A DNA stretch of 64,000 nt from Lutjanus erythropterus (GCA_020091685.1 CM034607.1:23001253-23065252), one strand, 5' to 3'. Numbered from the stretch's first letter, positions 13,006 through 26,924 are shown. Notes: generated from the letters alone by a model not told the origin. Numbers and translations are program-made.

Positions 13006-14664
13006 TGTCCAAAAAGATTTATTCTGTTCTGACTAAACTCCTATAACTACAAAAGCTCAAGCAAACAGGACCATTCTTGCAGGGGTTAAAACCTCTTGCA
13101 TTGGATATGAAACGTCTATAATGGATTTTTAGGGGCTTTTAACTTCCTTGATTAATTTGTTGCAGGCGATTAATTTTCATCTTGAGTTCCTTCCCCTACC
13201 TGTTCAGCAGAAATTTCACCTTTGCCATGCAGAGATCCAGGACTGTCATCTATTTTAGAGGTCAGCAAAAAAGAAGTATGCAAGTATGCAAAGAATACCT
13301 AAACATTAGGATGATAGAATGGAGAGCTTTGCCAAACTTTGCAAATGTCATTTTTATTGTCAAACAAGAGCTTTTTACACTTGCTCTCAATGTGACGTTT
13401 GCCCAAAATAAATTGGAAGAATATTTTTGCATTAATTTTAAACTTGCATGCAATATGATCCACAATTGTCCACTGTGGTCTTGGTATGAAGGCCATTTCC
13501 TCCTCTCATTGGGTCAAACCAAGACTCTTCACTCCACCTTGTTTCATAGCTGGTGTGGCTCACTCAGACTACCTGCCAGCTGCTCGACTTGATAACCAAG
13601 ATGATATGACAGCCGCCTGACAGGCTCGTCTTTCTTGGCCAGTCACAGATTGACAACCTATTCCAGCTGTCATTCTGTCCTGCTTGACACCACTCCATTC
13701 GTCCATCTGTCATTTCTCATCCTCTGCCCTGAGCCCTCTTCCGCACACTCCTCCCCTCAGCCGCTCCCCCATTCGTCTGTGCCCTACAACAAAAGAAAGC
13801 AACCCTGGGCAGTTGTGTCCTTTGCCTGGCAGTCAGCTGTGCTGGCAAACTGAAACAAAGCCGTGGCCTCAGACCATAATGCTCCGTAATGTCACACCAG
13901 GTGGGCTTGCCAGTGGCTAGGCTGTGACAATAAAGTCATCTCCTCTCAATGGGCTGATGAGAGTGAACAACACAAACACAACAGCTGAACAATGGACACA
14001 TCTGCACCAGAAAAACAACAGAGAGGGTGCTGCCTAAATGGAGAGATGCACCTGGGCAGGCCTACATGGCCAGAGTTACATTATACTTAATTATTTTCAC
14101 AACAAAAACAAAAACCCTGAGTAAATAAAAGAAATAATCAGGATTGTTGTGAACATTACAAACAGCTGGCAATCATTTGAAAACCATAATACTACAAAAC
14201 TATCAGACATAATGTCAAAAATATTGAGTCAAAAGTAATCAGAAGCTCTTTCAGGCTGCATTTTGATTCCATTTTGTCTTTACTTTCCATTCTGACAAGC
14301 ATGTGTCTCACTGTAAACTATCAGACACTGCCATCTTATTATCAATACCATTGTTCTGTCAACAAAAAAAAGATTTTGCTTTTAATTTTGATGACTGAAA
14401 TTTAACACCCCACTAACAAAGAATCAATAATGAAAAATTCTACTTTAATCTTAATCTATTAGTTGAAGCTCTAAACATATTTACTCCCCTTTAAAAAAAA
14501 CTGAGCCGTAGTTATATGGTTCCCATTACAAAATCACACTTTAATACATCCTTATTTTTAGGAGCTATGGGAAGCCACTGCTTAGGCCCTCAGGGACCCA
14601 CTTAAGTTCTGAGGCCAGTTACTTGGTCAAAGGCAACAGCAGGAGTATTTTTAATTCCCTCTAC

Positions 14665-14740
14665 TGTATCGGTGTAGGAGGAAGCCAAAGCACCCAGAAC
14701 AAACACATGTAATCCAGGAGGACAACATGCACACATAAGA
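14665..14740 (+). mobile_element. LINE 3'-tail-like fragment
   Basis: GTAGGAGGAAGCCAAAGCAC followed by GGAGGACAACATGCACACA resembles the GTGGGAGGAAGCCGGAGTAC...GGAGAACATGC block of a very abundant fish retroposon tail. Confidence 0.4.
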
Positions 14741-16227
14741 CTGAAGGGACGACAGTTCAACTAGAGTATATCAATATTCTAAGAGGACAGTGTGGAGGAG
14801 TTATTGTGGCAGCTACAAAAGAGCGGTGGGAGATGCTGAAGCCATGTAACCGTTTCTAGGAAATGCAATAGCATCCTATCTGAGATTAGCTTTAGTTATG
14901 GGTTTAGCTCATTTGCATAGTGATAAAAGACTGAAACAGCCTGTTATAAATTGCAACAATTTCATACAACAATTGAAAAACTAAATGAATGAGCCGCACA
15001 AGATACAAAAATGTGCGAGGGGCTTACAGACATCTTACCTTGAACAAGAAAAAGGAATAGAACATTTCCAGTGAAGACATAACAGAATCTAAATGACAAC
15101 AGAACACAAGGCATTTCAGACGTGCCAAACTGACTGCTAGCCAATCATCAGATCCAGCCAACACCTACAGAATTAAGCAGACCAATCTCGCATGTGAAAC
15201 ATGCAGTATTAACTTCAAACAACAGATAACCTGCTCACTGAGTAGAGAACGCAAATGAATAAATTATTACACCAAGCACCACTATGGCTACAACTACTTG
15301 ACCTTCATAATAACCTCTGCTTTGGGATTTATTTGATTAAGCCAGCTCTTAGCAATCTACCTGCTGATGCTAAACAGAGAATTCCTAGGGAGTTTCAGCA
15401 AAACGTTAGAGGGATTATACTGAAAGGAGAAAAACTATTCAAGAATAAGCTGAGTTGAGCTATTTTAACTATTCAGTAATGCTTTAGAGATGCTTTAAGC
15501 AGCAGATCTTATTAAATAGGCTCTGCTGTGAGTAGTCTATCAGCTACAGAAGACATCCAATTTAACCTGAGGACAAGGCCGACAAAATAGTAAATCAAGC
15601 CTGTCCTCCTTGCATAAAAACATAAAGCAGAGACATTTGTACATGCACACACAAACAAAGTGATGAAGCAGTGTTTGGAACAATGAAATCTCTTTGGCTC
15701 CACCACCAAAACCTCCCTCAGATTGGATGCCTGGCAGGCATTAATTTCTTCTCTCCCTCTCCGCCTCCTACCATCCTACCACTGTTTCTCTCACTCCTCC
15801 TTTTTTCTCTTCTCTGTATGCAGGTGCGCTCGCCCACAGAGCTGCATGCTGACTCCTGTCAGTAAGAGGACAGGGATGTATGATAAGCACAGATCCTCTC
15901 TCTGTTCCCTCTGCCCCACTTCCACCCCACACCATCCAGAAAGCATCAAGGACCACTTCAAAGCTGACATGAAGGAAAGAGAAAACCGTGAGGTTGAGCC
16001 AATACTCGAGAATTGTCTGTCCAACAATGATCTACAGTAACCACAGACAAGAGCCACAAGACTGTCAAACAAGCAGATATTGTGTCTTCTTGTGCAAGTA
16101 TAACCTCCCCTCAGGATAAGCCTTATTTCACTGTTTTGTCTGCACTTGCATCTTCCACACCTGTCGTGCCTTTCATTGTTCAGTGTTTTACAGCAGTTCT
16201 CATCCTTCAAGAACACAGGCACAGCAC

Positions 16228-16800
16228 GGCTGTAACCAATGGCTATTTTGATTATTGATTAATCTGCAATTTACTTTCATGATTGAACAATTAAAGCAAA
16301 AACGTGTAATATATTTACTGCAATCCATCATAAAATGACTGATATGCCATCATACATTAAGGAAATATACTACGTTGAAATAATCCCTCCCATGACAACA
16401 ACACTAAAGCCTCTGTGTCTTCTTTTGAAATTTACATTGTGGGCCGGAATAATTGTTTTAGTTTGCCCACTTAATATTAGTTCGCTGAATGAGTAAGTTT
16501 TTTTATGAGTTGCAAGAAATCTTAAATAATCTTTTCAAAGGAGTCGATGTTTATAACGGTTAAATTGTGCAATATGTTAATAGAGTCTGGCAGGCAGTCA
16601 CTGAACTCCAGCTCCAGAGAGCATATTTTCGGAGCAGAGGGCTTTGCATTCGTTACATATTACTCTTCCTTTTAGTCTATAAAATGTCAAAAAAAATTGT
16701 GCATAAAGTTCCTCACAATTTCCCAGAGACCAAAGTGGCACCTTCAAGCCTTCTTCTGTCCAACCAACAGTCTAAAACTCAAAGACTCTTCATTTATCAT
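16228..16800 (+). mobile_element. hAT-like element split by a TTAA MITE
   Basis: The left part has the order GCTGTAACC...GATTATTGATTAATCTGCAA. After a MITE insert the element resumes at TAGTCTATAAAATGTCAAAA and continues through ACAATTTCCCAGAGACCAAA, the normal next segment in the 2.0- and 28.4-kb relatives. The right end is lost or decayed. Confidence 0.55.
16291..16675 (+). mobile_element. TTAA MITE nested in hAT-like element
   Basis: The insert starts TTAAAGCAAAAACGTGTAAT and ends ATATTACTCTTCCTTTTAG, with the internal landmark GCAATATGTTAATAGAGTCT shared with the 42.3- and 56.7-kb copies. The TTAA/TTAG flanks fit a TTAA target in the host element. Confidence 0.6.
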
Positions 16801-17186
16801 ACATTCCCCAAAATCTAACACTAAGTATATCAGATGCCTTGTCAAACAAATATTACTTGTCCAACACGTCTCTGAGATGGTAGTGCTGAAGACTGACCAG
16901 TCATGCTCCTCTACTATTGATGCACAGAACACTTCAGGAATACACACAAGAGAATGCATTCGCACAGGCATTCAGTAAGGACTGCTGTCTGCGTCAATTA
17001 CTGCCTTGCATTTGTTAAGCGGACAAGTCGCTCCTTCTGTTTTTTCCCGGACGGATGGGTTCTGCAGGCTGGGTGGTCATGGAACAACAATCCCATCAAA
17101 GCGCACATGACAACGCAGAACAAACAGCTTGACAAAAGCTGCATCAACCACACATCTCCACTCTGCGTGACACACACTAATATGCG

Positions 17187-17208
17187 AGTGTGTGTGTGTG
17201 TGTGCGCA
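17187..17208. repeat. TG microsatellite
   Basis: A run of GTGTGTGTGTGTGTGTGTGC of about 10 units. Confidence 0.8.
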
Positions 17209-18030
17209 AGTTTGGCCAGTGTTTTCTTGTAGCATTTTCTTTAGATGAGAACACAGGGAATAAATTTAGTTCTGCTGCCCAGGTTTGTTTCTGGGCCCAC
17301 TCCAAGATCAGTTCCAGTAGAGGATACAGCTTTAGAGACAGTGCTATTTGGACATTCATATCAAGATATATTAAGTCTGCACAAGACGAGGAAAACAATG
17401 CAACACATCCATGTTTTCTTTCTGAAATTCACTTGCTGAGGCACACTTTGAATTTCAACCTTATAACAATGATATCAACATAAATTACATAATCCCTGTA
17501 TTAGAATGGATCTTATTTCTCCTGAAAATAACACCTTTCATCAGCATCATTCCTACCTTTCAAGTAAAATTCTCAAAGCCCAAGACTTACACTTGCTGTA
17601 AGAATAAAAAAATCAGTTTCAATGCCGTGGATCAGTCCTGTGTGAACAACACTGTTACACTTCAGCTAACAGCAGCTGTGAGAAGACTCGCTGCACTACA
17701 AGTGTTTTGATGATTTTTGCAAACTGTCCTTCAAACAAACACCAAAGCTGTCACAACAAGGGAATGTGAAGAACTTGCAAAGAAATAAGAAGAAACCTGC
17801 ATTATGCTGTAAACACTGGCACACAACTAAAGTACTACGTGGGTTTGCTGGTCATTTGTTAGCATTGAAACAGTAATGACAGTAATGTAAAAACAGATAA
17901 TCAGCATCACAATAAGAGAATCTGTTGTATAATTTCAAATGTCAAACAGAAGATACATTTTTTATATATTTTTGCTATGAAAGCATGGCCTGAAATAAAG
18001 TAAATTTAACTGTTTCTGAATTTAACTGTG

Positions 18031-18076
18031 GAGACCAACTGCTCGTTAGTGAAAGACCAACTGCTTGTTAGTGGAA
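18031..18076 (+). repeat. 22-bp tandem duplication
   Basis: GACCAACTGCTCGTTAGTGA is followed at once by GACCAACTGCTTGTTAGTGG, a two-copy direct repeat with few differences. Confidence 0.75.
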
Positions 18077-18559
18077 GTACAGTATATTTTACTGCTGCCT
18101 ACATCCTATATGTGGAGACGTAAGCACCAAGGCTGGGTGTTATCAGCTGCTTGTATTGTTGCAATGTCTAAAAGTTATAGGAGTACAAGATCACACTCTT
18201 TAGCCTTCAATAAAGAGCGAAGAGCTGGAACAAAATGCTCAAAGCTGTCAAGAGGACAATGCTCTTAAAATCTCATTAACGAACAAATGCCAAAACTAGC
18301 AAGAAGACTGTGGTTCAGAGAGGTGAGGCAGAGGACCCGCTCAAGGTAATTTGCAATGAATAATGGCAATGGCTTCATTGTAATGTAGCTGCAAGGAGCG
18401 GACTATTCTGATCCTATCCCACCCCAGTGTAATTAAATGTAAAATTAAACAAACACTTAAACTAGCTCCAAACACCCTGTAAAGATCATAATGTGCGGAT
18501 GAGCACACAAACACAAATATTGCTCTGAATGCGTAGCAGAGGCAATTCATCACGCTAAC

Positions 18560-18885
18560 AAATTGGGCTACCTCTCAGTGCCATTATCCTCCATCAAGGC
18601 ATCTGTGACTCGTGTGGCCTCCGGGCTGCTGACAAGCACCTCTTGTTAGGTGGCAATCTTGCAAACACGTTCAGAATGGCCCGACCAAATTGGCTGACAG
18701 GCAAATTGTGGGCTAAAAACTGAGGCATCAGCTACCTCAATTCAGTGCAAATGAATCCACCAGTGCCTTTCACCTTTATAATGTACAGTATATTGTCCGT
18801 TGTTATTGGCCTAAACAGCATCCTGGAATAGCTTGCGAAGAGCTTAATGGACACATTTTTGCACATTACCCACCGCCAAGAGGAT
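18560..18885. other. candidate conserved non-coding block
   Basis: This block has balanced composition, no repeat hallmarks, and dense word-like motifs (CAAATTGGCTGACAGGCAAA, TTGTTATTGGCC, CATTATCC). It could be a conserved intronic regulatory element. This is unverified. Confidence 0.2.
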
Positions 18886-20044
18886 AACCTCAGAATAGAG
18901 GGTATGAAGGCAGAATGAGCAGATTCAACTAACAGTCAAGACACAAAGAAATGGTGTTAATAATAATTAGTAAGATGTGTTACGATACTACCCTGGTCCA
19001 CTGTCAAACACAGTGGCGCATGGTACACAATTATTTTAATACTGTTTTGTTAGAAACAGTTCATATTAAAATTTCTCAACTTTTGGTACTTGTTGTTGGT
19101 CAATACTGATGTGTTCACACCAAAAGTGACGCCAATTTTCGCCTCGCCAGGCACCAAGGGTGTGTGTTCAGCCTCTCACTGAACTGTGCACTCAAGAGAC
19201 ACCACATCTGTGTGTTACTTTTCCTGCCTCTTCATTTTCCCCTTTGCCTGTACATTCACCAAGTAAAGTACATCAGATCACAACAGAATCCCTCTCTGTG
19301 TTTATTCCTCCAGAAGCTCTGGCTCTAACCCCCAGAGCTGCCCAGAGCTCAGCAGCTGTCTGTCTGCAAGCGGTGGCTTTGTCCCTACGCGCTGCCTGGA
19401 GTTGCAAAACCCCATGATACGTGCAGATTTTTCACTCTAAATATTTTCAACTCACGCTTAATACAATGCTGCCTGCAACAATGCATTAAGTGCAAGTTAT
19501 TTATGGGTTTTGTTTTGCAAAGTGAAAGCCATATATCAACAATATCCAGAAACACTGCCAACTTCTCTGGGGCCTTAGCTCATCTGAAAGTCCATATTTA
19601 AAATAGTTTTCGGAAAACACTGGCATTGTAACTAAAGAGGAAACAGACCAATCAAATAGTTAACAGCAATAACTTCAAAAGTCGACATCTGTAATAGCAT
19701 GGGGGTGTGGGTGTGGCTGACTGTTTCATCTGTGAAGGCAAAATTGAGGTACATACGAGATTAGGAGCAACAAATGCTGCCATCCAGACATCGTCTTTTG
19801 AAGAGATGCCCCTTTTTATCTTAGTAAGATGATGCCAAGACACAGTCATGCATGCATATGGCTTCACTGACAAGAGTTCGAGTACTAGACTGACCTGCCT
19901 GCAATTCAGACTTGTCTCCCATTGTACATGTGTGGTGCATTACAAAGTGCAAAAAACAACAGTGAAGATACCGGACTGTTGAGCATTTGACATCATATAT
20001 CAGCAAGAAAGGGGAAAGAACATCATTTTCAAAACAACAATTAG

Positions 20045-20150
20045 TGTCATCAGTTCCCAAACACTTACTGAGTGTTGTTAAAAGGTGATATATCAAAGTG
20101 GTAAACCTGCCCCTGTCCCAACTTTTTTGGAAACGTTGCAGCAATCAAAC
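20045..20150 (+). mobile_element. fragment of the TACAACC-type fold-back family
   Basis: AAAGGTGATATATCAAAGTG followed by CCTGTCCCAACTTTTTTGGA matches the characteristic 3' region of longer members of this fish family (GTCCCAACTTTTTTGGAA). Confidence 0.45.
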
Positions 20151-22679
20151 ATTTGATTCATTACGGGTGGCTAAATACCACTTTTACATCTGATACCAAT
20201 ATCACTACAGCAACCCTGAGTATCTGCCCATACTGATACCAGGATTGGTCAGTACCATGCAAATGTTCAAAATCAAAATAAATTTCATATCTGTTACTTG
20301 TGACAGTTTTTTCTTTATGGCATGTCATTCAAAGTTTAGCGAAGCAATTTAGGTGATAGTTTAGGCTAATGGATCGTATCAGCTGATACACCCTGTATTA
20401 GGTATCTAGTAATGAATCAGTATCATTTCAGTCTGTGGTTTGTGTGGTTTTGGTATCAAAGTCAAAATTGTGGGATTGTGACAACACTAGTAGAGCAAAT
20501 CTGGTATGAAATTGGGCTGTTTGTATCCCTTTCATTGTGCAAGATGGTGGTGGCTCTGTGCCTGGCGCCCGTTCCCATCTCACCTCATCTACACTTGCCC
20601 CAGGTGCGCAGGTAAGCAGACCTGTCGCTCTCCGTCTCACACACACATGCAGCACACCTCAGATTCACAGACTGTGCTTGAGACTAGCCCGCTGGGAGAC
20701 CGGGCCTGAGAAATAGCACTTAATCATCAGGGGCTTGACATCAAGTCTCCTGACAGAGGAGAAAGCAGCAAATAAAAAAGTTCTGCAGAGGAGAATTAAA
20801 AAAAAAAAAAATCAAGTGTGTTGGCTTCTTTGTGTCCTATATGTGTTGTGATATGAGGAGGCCTGGCCTGCAAAGCTGGAGTAGAAACAAAGAGCTAAGC
20901 TATGCTGTGAAATGGCTAATAAGTTTCCCTGGTAACTTCAATCTATTAAACAAAGAATAATGTAAGCCTAGGAAACCGGGCCTATAATGAGAGAGGATGA
21001 GCTCTCACTCAAACTTTTTCTGCTGCAGGTAACTGGACACCGTCTGAACGATGAATATTTCATAAGGAGTTGGACAGTCAGTCGGGGGTTTAGGCAGGGA
21101 TCACAGCTGCAGCCAAGAGTCTGGTAGGAAGATCAATCACGACTTATTCTCCATTTTCCCACACTACTGCACCAGCTAACGTGTTGCTGTGCCAGCAACC
21201 GCTCCTGGGATGGCCTAATCTACTTTGAGACAGACGTCATGTTTTTAGTGTGTGAAAAAGACAGAAGTAGAGAGAAGGCGGAAGAGGAGGGGAAGAGAGT
21301 TAGCACACACACAAAAGCTCCTGCTACCCCTATTAATTTTGCTGGCTTTTCAAAAAAGCTGAGGTGGTAACATCACTTGTGGGGAGATTTCATTTTCACA
21401 GCACTTAACAACTTTCAGCAGCAACCACTGTATTATCAAAAGGGTCAGTAGCACTTTCTGAGGTGTTAGCAGATATCAAAGTGTTGTTTGAGGTAGTGGA
21501 TTGTACAAGGCATCTGTGAAAGTACAGATATTTCAGGTTTTAAATCACACTTCTCTTATTTTGGAATTAATTAAAAGCGGGTGAATATCACTGGATGTTT
21601 TCTTTGTGTCTTGCCTGAAGTAATGTCACTGACTCCAAAAAAGGTCTGAGCTTCTGCATCACTTTCCATCTGTAGTGGTGTTGAAGCTGCCAGTTTTGAA
21701 GGTTTCCCACCCAGATAATTAGGATATTGACAAAGCGGATAAAAGTGGTTGTTACAATTTTTAGATTTGTATTTCCTAGAAAAATCCAAATCTGCTGCAC
21801 CAAAATATTTTGCTGAGTACAAGAAGGAGAGGCAGGTGAAAGAGAGCATGCAGGATTAGCTGTGAAAAAGAGCAGAAATAAGGCTATGTCTTTGGATAGT
21901 TTAAAGCATGTCAGGCATTTTTCCAACAGGATCTTGGGCTGAAAATCTTCTCTTAACCCGGTAACGCTGCTGTAGTGAGTGTGTACACAGATGGCACAGG
22001 AACACTGCAGTAGCAGATGGCACAAGTACTACAATCCCAACTGTCTCTTACCTTAACATAACCTTTTCAACTTATCTTAACAACTTAAAGGCGTGCATTT
22101 TTTCAGAACTTGCACCTAAATCCAGTCCACTTTAAATAAAAGCAAATAATTAGTTACATTCATTGAGGTACGGGGCTGTCGCAATAACCACTATGTTCAT
22201 ATTTTTTCTCTTGTTTTACACTCTGTGTGCTGAATGAGTGCATCAATGCTTCAAAAAATTCAACAAAGAAAATGAGGGCCAGTTAAAGCTCAAGGATGGC
22301 TGTTCGTGACCCCATTTCAAACCAGACAGCAGGTTTTGTCATTTCTTATGTTCTTGGCAACTGTTTAACTCAGAGTTAGCATGTTGCACGACTAATGTGG
22401 CTTCTACTACAGGCTGGGCCGAATGTTAAGCCTCATCTGAAGCCAACTAAATAATGCGAGTCATGCTGCTGCAGTGCTAGCTGCATTAGCTTTTCTGTTT
22501 TACCAAAGTCAGGCAGTTCTGCTCTGTGATCTTCACCGTTGGTGTGTCTGTGTTGTGTAATTAGCACCAGCATGTAGCTTGCTCAGAACATTAAGTTCCC
22601 CGCTGGGCAGTGAGGTGAGATCCACAGATAATGTTGAACTTAGTATTACTGTAGTTTATCTACAGCCCTAGACATGGGG

Positions 22680-23330
22680 AAAATTCTAGCATGAAGTTTG
22701 CAAATGACACCACCATCATCAACCAGATTTCAAACAATGATAAGGCTCCATATCGGGAGGAAATCAAAAATCACCTAATGCTCAATGTCAGCAAAAACAA
22801 GAAGCTGATTGCTGATTATTGGAGAAAGCAAGCAAAGACACACACCTCTGTGTCCATCAGTGGAGCTGAGCAGGTGAACAGTTTAAGGCTCCTGGAAATC
22901 ACCATCACAGAGAACCTGTAACAGACATCACACATCTCCACCCTGATAAAGAAGGCTCAGTAATGGTTGTATTTCTTAAGGAAACTTAAGGCAACATTCC
23001 TGTGTCGTGTTCTTGCCAACTTCTACACAGGCACAATTGAAAGCATCCTCACTGGAATCATCACAAACTGCCATCATGGGATGTGCATGACCCAGGACAG
23101 AAAAACTTTACAGTGGGTCATTCCAATGGCCCAGAACATCACTGGTGCCCATCTACCATGCCACAGTGATGTCAGGGAGAGGAGGTGTCTGCACAGAGCC
23201 CGGAGGATAAGACAATACCAACCCTAGGCACAGCCTGTTCGCCCTGCTGCCATCTGGCAGGAGATACAGAAGTATATCGGTACTTGCTATTGGCAGATAC
23301 TCTGACTTTACGTATTTGAATATTAGGAAC
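22680..23330 (+). pseudogene. dead LINE reverse-transcriptase fragment (Rex1/CR1-L2-like)
   Basis: One reading frame (22691-23227) encodes the C-terminal part of a non-LTR retrotransposon RT and the thumb region: KFANDTTIINQISNND, then LMLNVSKNKKLIADYW, FLRKLK, NFYTGTIESILTGIIT and QDRKTLQWVI. The frame is broken by TAA at 22919-22921 and again near 22961, and a frameshift near 23225 is needed to reach HSLFALLPSGRRYRSI. The catalytic motif, normally FADD or YADD, reads FAND. The 5' end is missing, as in most truncated LINE copies. The protein pattern is that of common teleost elements; the exact clade is not certain. It lies in stt3b intron 1, antisense to that gene. Confidence 0.85.
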
Positions 23331-24029
23331 AATGCTGGTTCAGTGCATCTGTCATTAAAGTTATTTATTTGTGTGGCCAACAGTTGAAAACCTTAAGCTT
23401 TCAATTCACAATCATGTGAAACAGCAAAAGCTAAGCAAATCTTTCAACTTACACTACTCTGCAAATTTGGAATACATCAGATAACTTAATTGATTAATCA
23501 CTTCATCATTTTAGCACTAAATACGTCCAAAAACACTGTTTTAGTAGACTAAAAGCGAACATCCCCTCTGACGGACTGTGAAGATTCATCTATACCTTGA
23601 ACAAAGCACCGGTCATGCGAAGCAGCAGCAGTTCTGATGCCGACCGGTCGAAGAGATAGCAAGGGTGCAAGTGTGTGTGTGTGAGAATGTGTATGTCTGT
23701 GCTGCTACACCCAAGTACCCAGCTCATTATTTGCCTGACAGAGATGCTGCTTCTTCCCCTCACTCTACTGTCAGAACGGACTCTATTTCCTGACACAACC
23801 AAGGTGGAAAAAACTTTCAAGAAAACCTCCCTGTCCCGTACACACCATACAGTTTTCAGTCTAGTTAAATTTTTCTTCCAGTAACTCAATAAACTGGACA
23901 GAGATTTTGTATAAAAGTCAACTCAAGGAGCAGGAACACATCTTTCGCTTCTGAGGAGCAGTTTGACAAATACTTGTACTTTAAAAAGGGCTGTATTTGC
24001 ACCTGAAGGGTCGAGGAGTTACACCTTCA

Positions 24030-24660
24030 CATGGTGGTCTAGTAGGCAGTGATTAAAAACATGCTCAGCAGAAATCATCCGCTGGTTGCCAATTAAGAAG
24101 ATTGGGCATTAAGCTAATTTGGTGTTGGTTGAGGAAAATGAAATGCATTTTTAAATTGGGACACAACTTGAGAAATTAATTACTTTCTTGAATGAAGAAG
24201 ACAAAAAAAAATCTCACTTGAATGCCAATGGAAGCCCTCCTCCCGGTCTCAAGATAATCAACAAATATTAGGAAAGAAAAATGAGCACAGCCAGATAACA
24301 GGCAAGTCATATCAGGGCCTCGCCCACAAAATCAGTACAGCATGTGCTGTTTGCATATTGCAGAATAAGCCTGACATTTTGGAGCTTGTAAATCCAATCT
24401 TGATACTTCAAATTGCCAGCTCGTTTAACCTAACGGTTAGCTGCAGATATTTGAAGCTCTTCGCAGGGGGAAAAAAATCAATAACAGCATCCAAGCATTC
24501 AAACGACAGTGGCACTAATCATGTGTGTCTGGGAGGGAAGAGCGGCCACTTGGAATCATCATCACGCAGATGTAAAATGCACACTTTCTTTTCCCACCTT
24601 CACAAAAGGTGAAGAAGTTACGTTGCGTAATGCAACATAATCAGATAGCCCGCTTTGTTT
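24030..24660. other. candidate conserved non-coding block
   Basis: No transposon hallmarks; motifs such as CAATTAAGAAGATTGGGCAT, GAAATTAATTACTTTC and TAATGCAACATAATC are typical of developmental enhancer sequence. Conservation is untested. Confidence 0.2.
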
Positions 24661-26924
24661 AGAGCAATACAATACAATCTCATTTCTAAGGGGCAACAGA
24701 AGATACCAGAATAAATCTTTGAGTAATGTTCAATTTACTATTCTTGGCACAAACAGTACTCACTGGGGTCAGGTTTATGTGTTAATCTACACAATAGCTC
24801 TAGTGTTATGGCTGCCATGCATGCTGAAGAATTCTCAAGAGGGTTAATGATTGTATAAATGTAGGGCAATAGTTCTCAGCAAGCTGATCAGGATTAAACA
24901 CAGGGTCAAAAGATGCCTAGAGAGGGGGTGGGTATTGCAAGTGTAAAGTCTAATGCAGACACATTTCTGGTGTAAATCTGTACTGATAGATGTATTTTCC
25001 ATAGCTATGACAACACTAATGCATGCAGTATGCAGCACCAGTAGCTCCTTCCAACTTTGCTACTTTTCTCCTTTAATCTGTTTTTTTCCAGCTGTATTCC
25101 TGTAACAAACATCACCAATGGCAGAAATAGACTCGTAGGCATTGAAAAATGAAGGTGTGGGGTTTGGATTTAGGAGTAGCAGACCCCGATTCTTTCAACA
25201 AATGCAGTCGGCATGTTTTGGGCATGCAGTCAGATCAGCTGGATGCGCCACTGTGGGTGACCGCCGAAAGGAGGTGAGCGGATAAGAGCCATGCTACAGC
25301 AGGGACATAAGGATGCTCCTGGACAATGTCTGGTTACAGAAATGAAACTGATGAAATGTGCTGCCCAAGCAACTGGAAACCACAGACTGTTGTGCCCACA
25401 CAGAGAAACCTGCTCCACAGCATCCTGGATGGGTCTATTGCACCTGAGGGGCAGACTGTACTCGGAGTTGACAGGTTGCGAGAAAAAAAGACACTGGCAG
25501 GACGAGGGGAGGAGGACTCTGTTTTTACACTGATGATGCTTTGTGCACAAACTTGCTGTTGCTCTTTGCAATCAACCTGACACAATTTCAATTTCACTAC
25601 AGAATTATTTCCTGGGTGTATATATGAATATGTATTTAGTTTTATATTTTCATCCTATTCCATTCAGAATGTAATCATTTATCTGTGTTGTATTTTGTGT
25701 GTTTTATAAAGGAACTTTAACTATAACCAATTTCATTGTACATGTGCTTATGTGGTATCATGATATCAAATGTCCTTGACTGTTTGAAAATTATTTGCAG
25801 CATCAAGCACTTCTTCTAATAACTGTGTGTGGCCCAACCTAAAAATATAAGCTGAACTCACTATTTTGCACATTTAAGCCTGTAACAGAAGGCTTCATTC
25901 ACGCATTGCTTTGTTTCCGGGGTCCAAGAGAAAATTTTTTGAGAACAACAGATGTAGACTACTCATAGCTGCAAGGACTTTTAAGCTTTTGAATATCAAA
26001 GGGTGCTTTTGCTTTCTTTCCCGAGACATGTTGCCAAATAACAGTTTGCAGTTTTAACTGATGCTGCTTTATAGCCTCATACAGAGGCAACACAGCTCCC
26101 ACTGCCACTGTAAAGAACAGTGAAATGCCATAGTTAATATACCAACTGTGTGACCACCCAGGACGTTAATCGGATATATGAGGGCTGTAAAGAAAGAATG
26201 CAGCTACTAATGAGTGTGACACTTGGTACTACTCATTAATGGTGCTAAGGTCAGTTCTTGGTGCAAATTCCAGTCTCAAGGCAGGATCAAGCTCTTTTGA
26301 ACCACGCGCAACCTTTCATTGGCCTGAGCCTTGGCCCTTGGCTATAAAATGCAATCAAGTTATCAACATAATTGAAGAGGCGAGTGTCACCCTGAACAAG
26401 ATGGAGCACCTGTCCTTGAAAATTAATAAATGGATGCATCAGTCCAGCTGTCTCATTGAATGCCACAGAGTGTACAGTATGAGAGCAGAGAGAGACTGAC
26501 AGTGCATTGCAATCAAGCGGACACTTGTGGGTCCATGTGACACTGTTACAGAGCGGAATAATCCTGCATTGTGGTGACAGACACACCAGACTGGATCGCT
26601 TGGCTTCTGGGTTATAAGCAGTCTGCTGTTAGGATGAGCACCAAAACCCGGTGGTCTGGTATGCATTTCTCTGCACACAATTTCAGCCATAAAACCAACA
26701 GCAAGTTCTGTTAAATTCTGAAACAGAATCTATTACAGTGGTAAAACAGCCTCAATCAATCACATTGATCATCGCTCAAGCGAGAATCCCCATATAATCG
26801 CCCACAACAATTTCAACTTCATCTGCTCACACCGAATTGAGTTTTCAATTAATTAAAACACACACTGATCGAGAGAAATCATGCATGTCTGGTAATTCAC
26901 AAATGTTTTCCTACAATCTAAACC

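Noticed and set aside
13182..13592. 136-residue open frame in stt3b intron
   Set aside because: No domain, no splice-supported homology, overlapping frames on the other strand; composition is like its surroundings.
15791..16222. 143-residue minus-strand open frame
   Set aside because: Overlaps three other frames on both strands and contains no recognisable motif; a chance frame in a C/T-rich stretch.
19105..19160. TTCACACCAAAAGTGACGCC repeat end
   Set aside because: It recalls a fish MITE end, but the match is short and no inverted partner was found.
21588..22025. 145-residue minus-strand open frame
   Set aside because: Hydrophobic runs come from A/T-rich DNA; no family pattern was recognised.
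25220..25600. cluster of overlapping open frames on both strands
   Set aside because: Slightly raised GC made it look coding, but no frame has recognisable protein features; it may be an unrecognised repeat.
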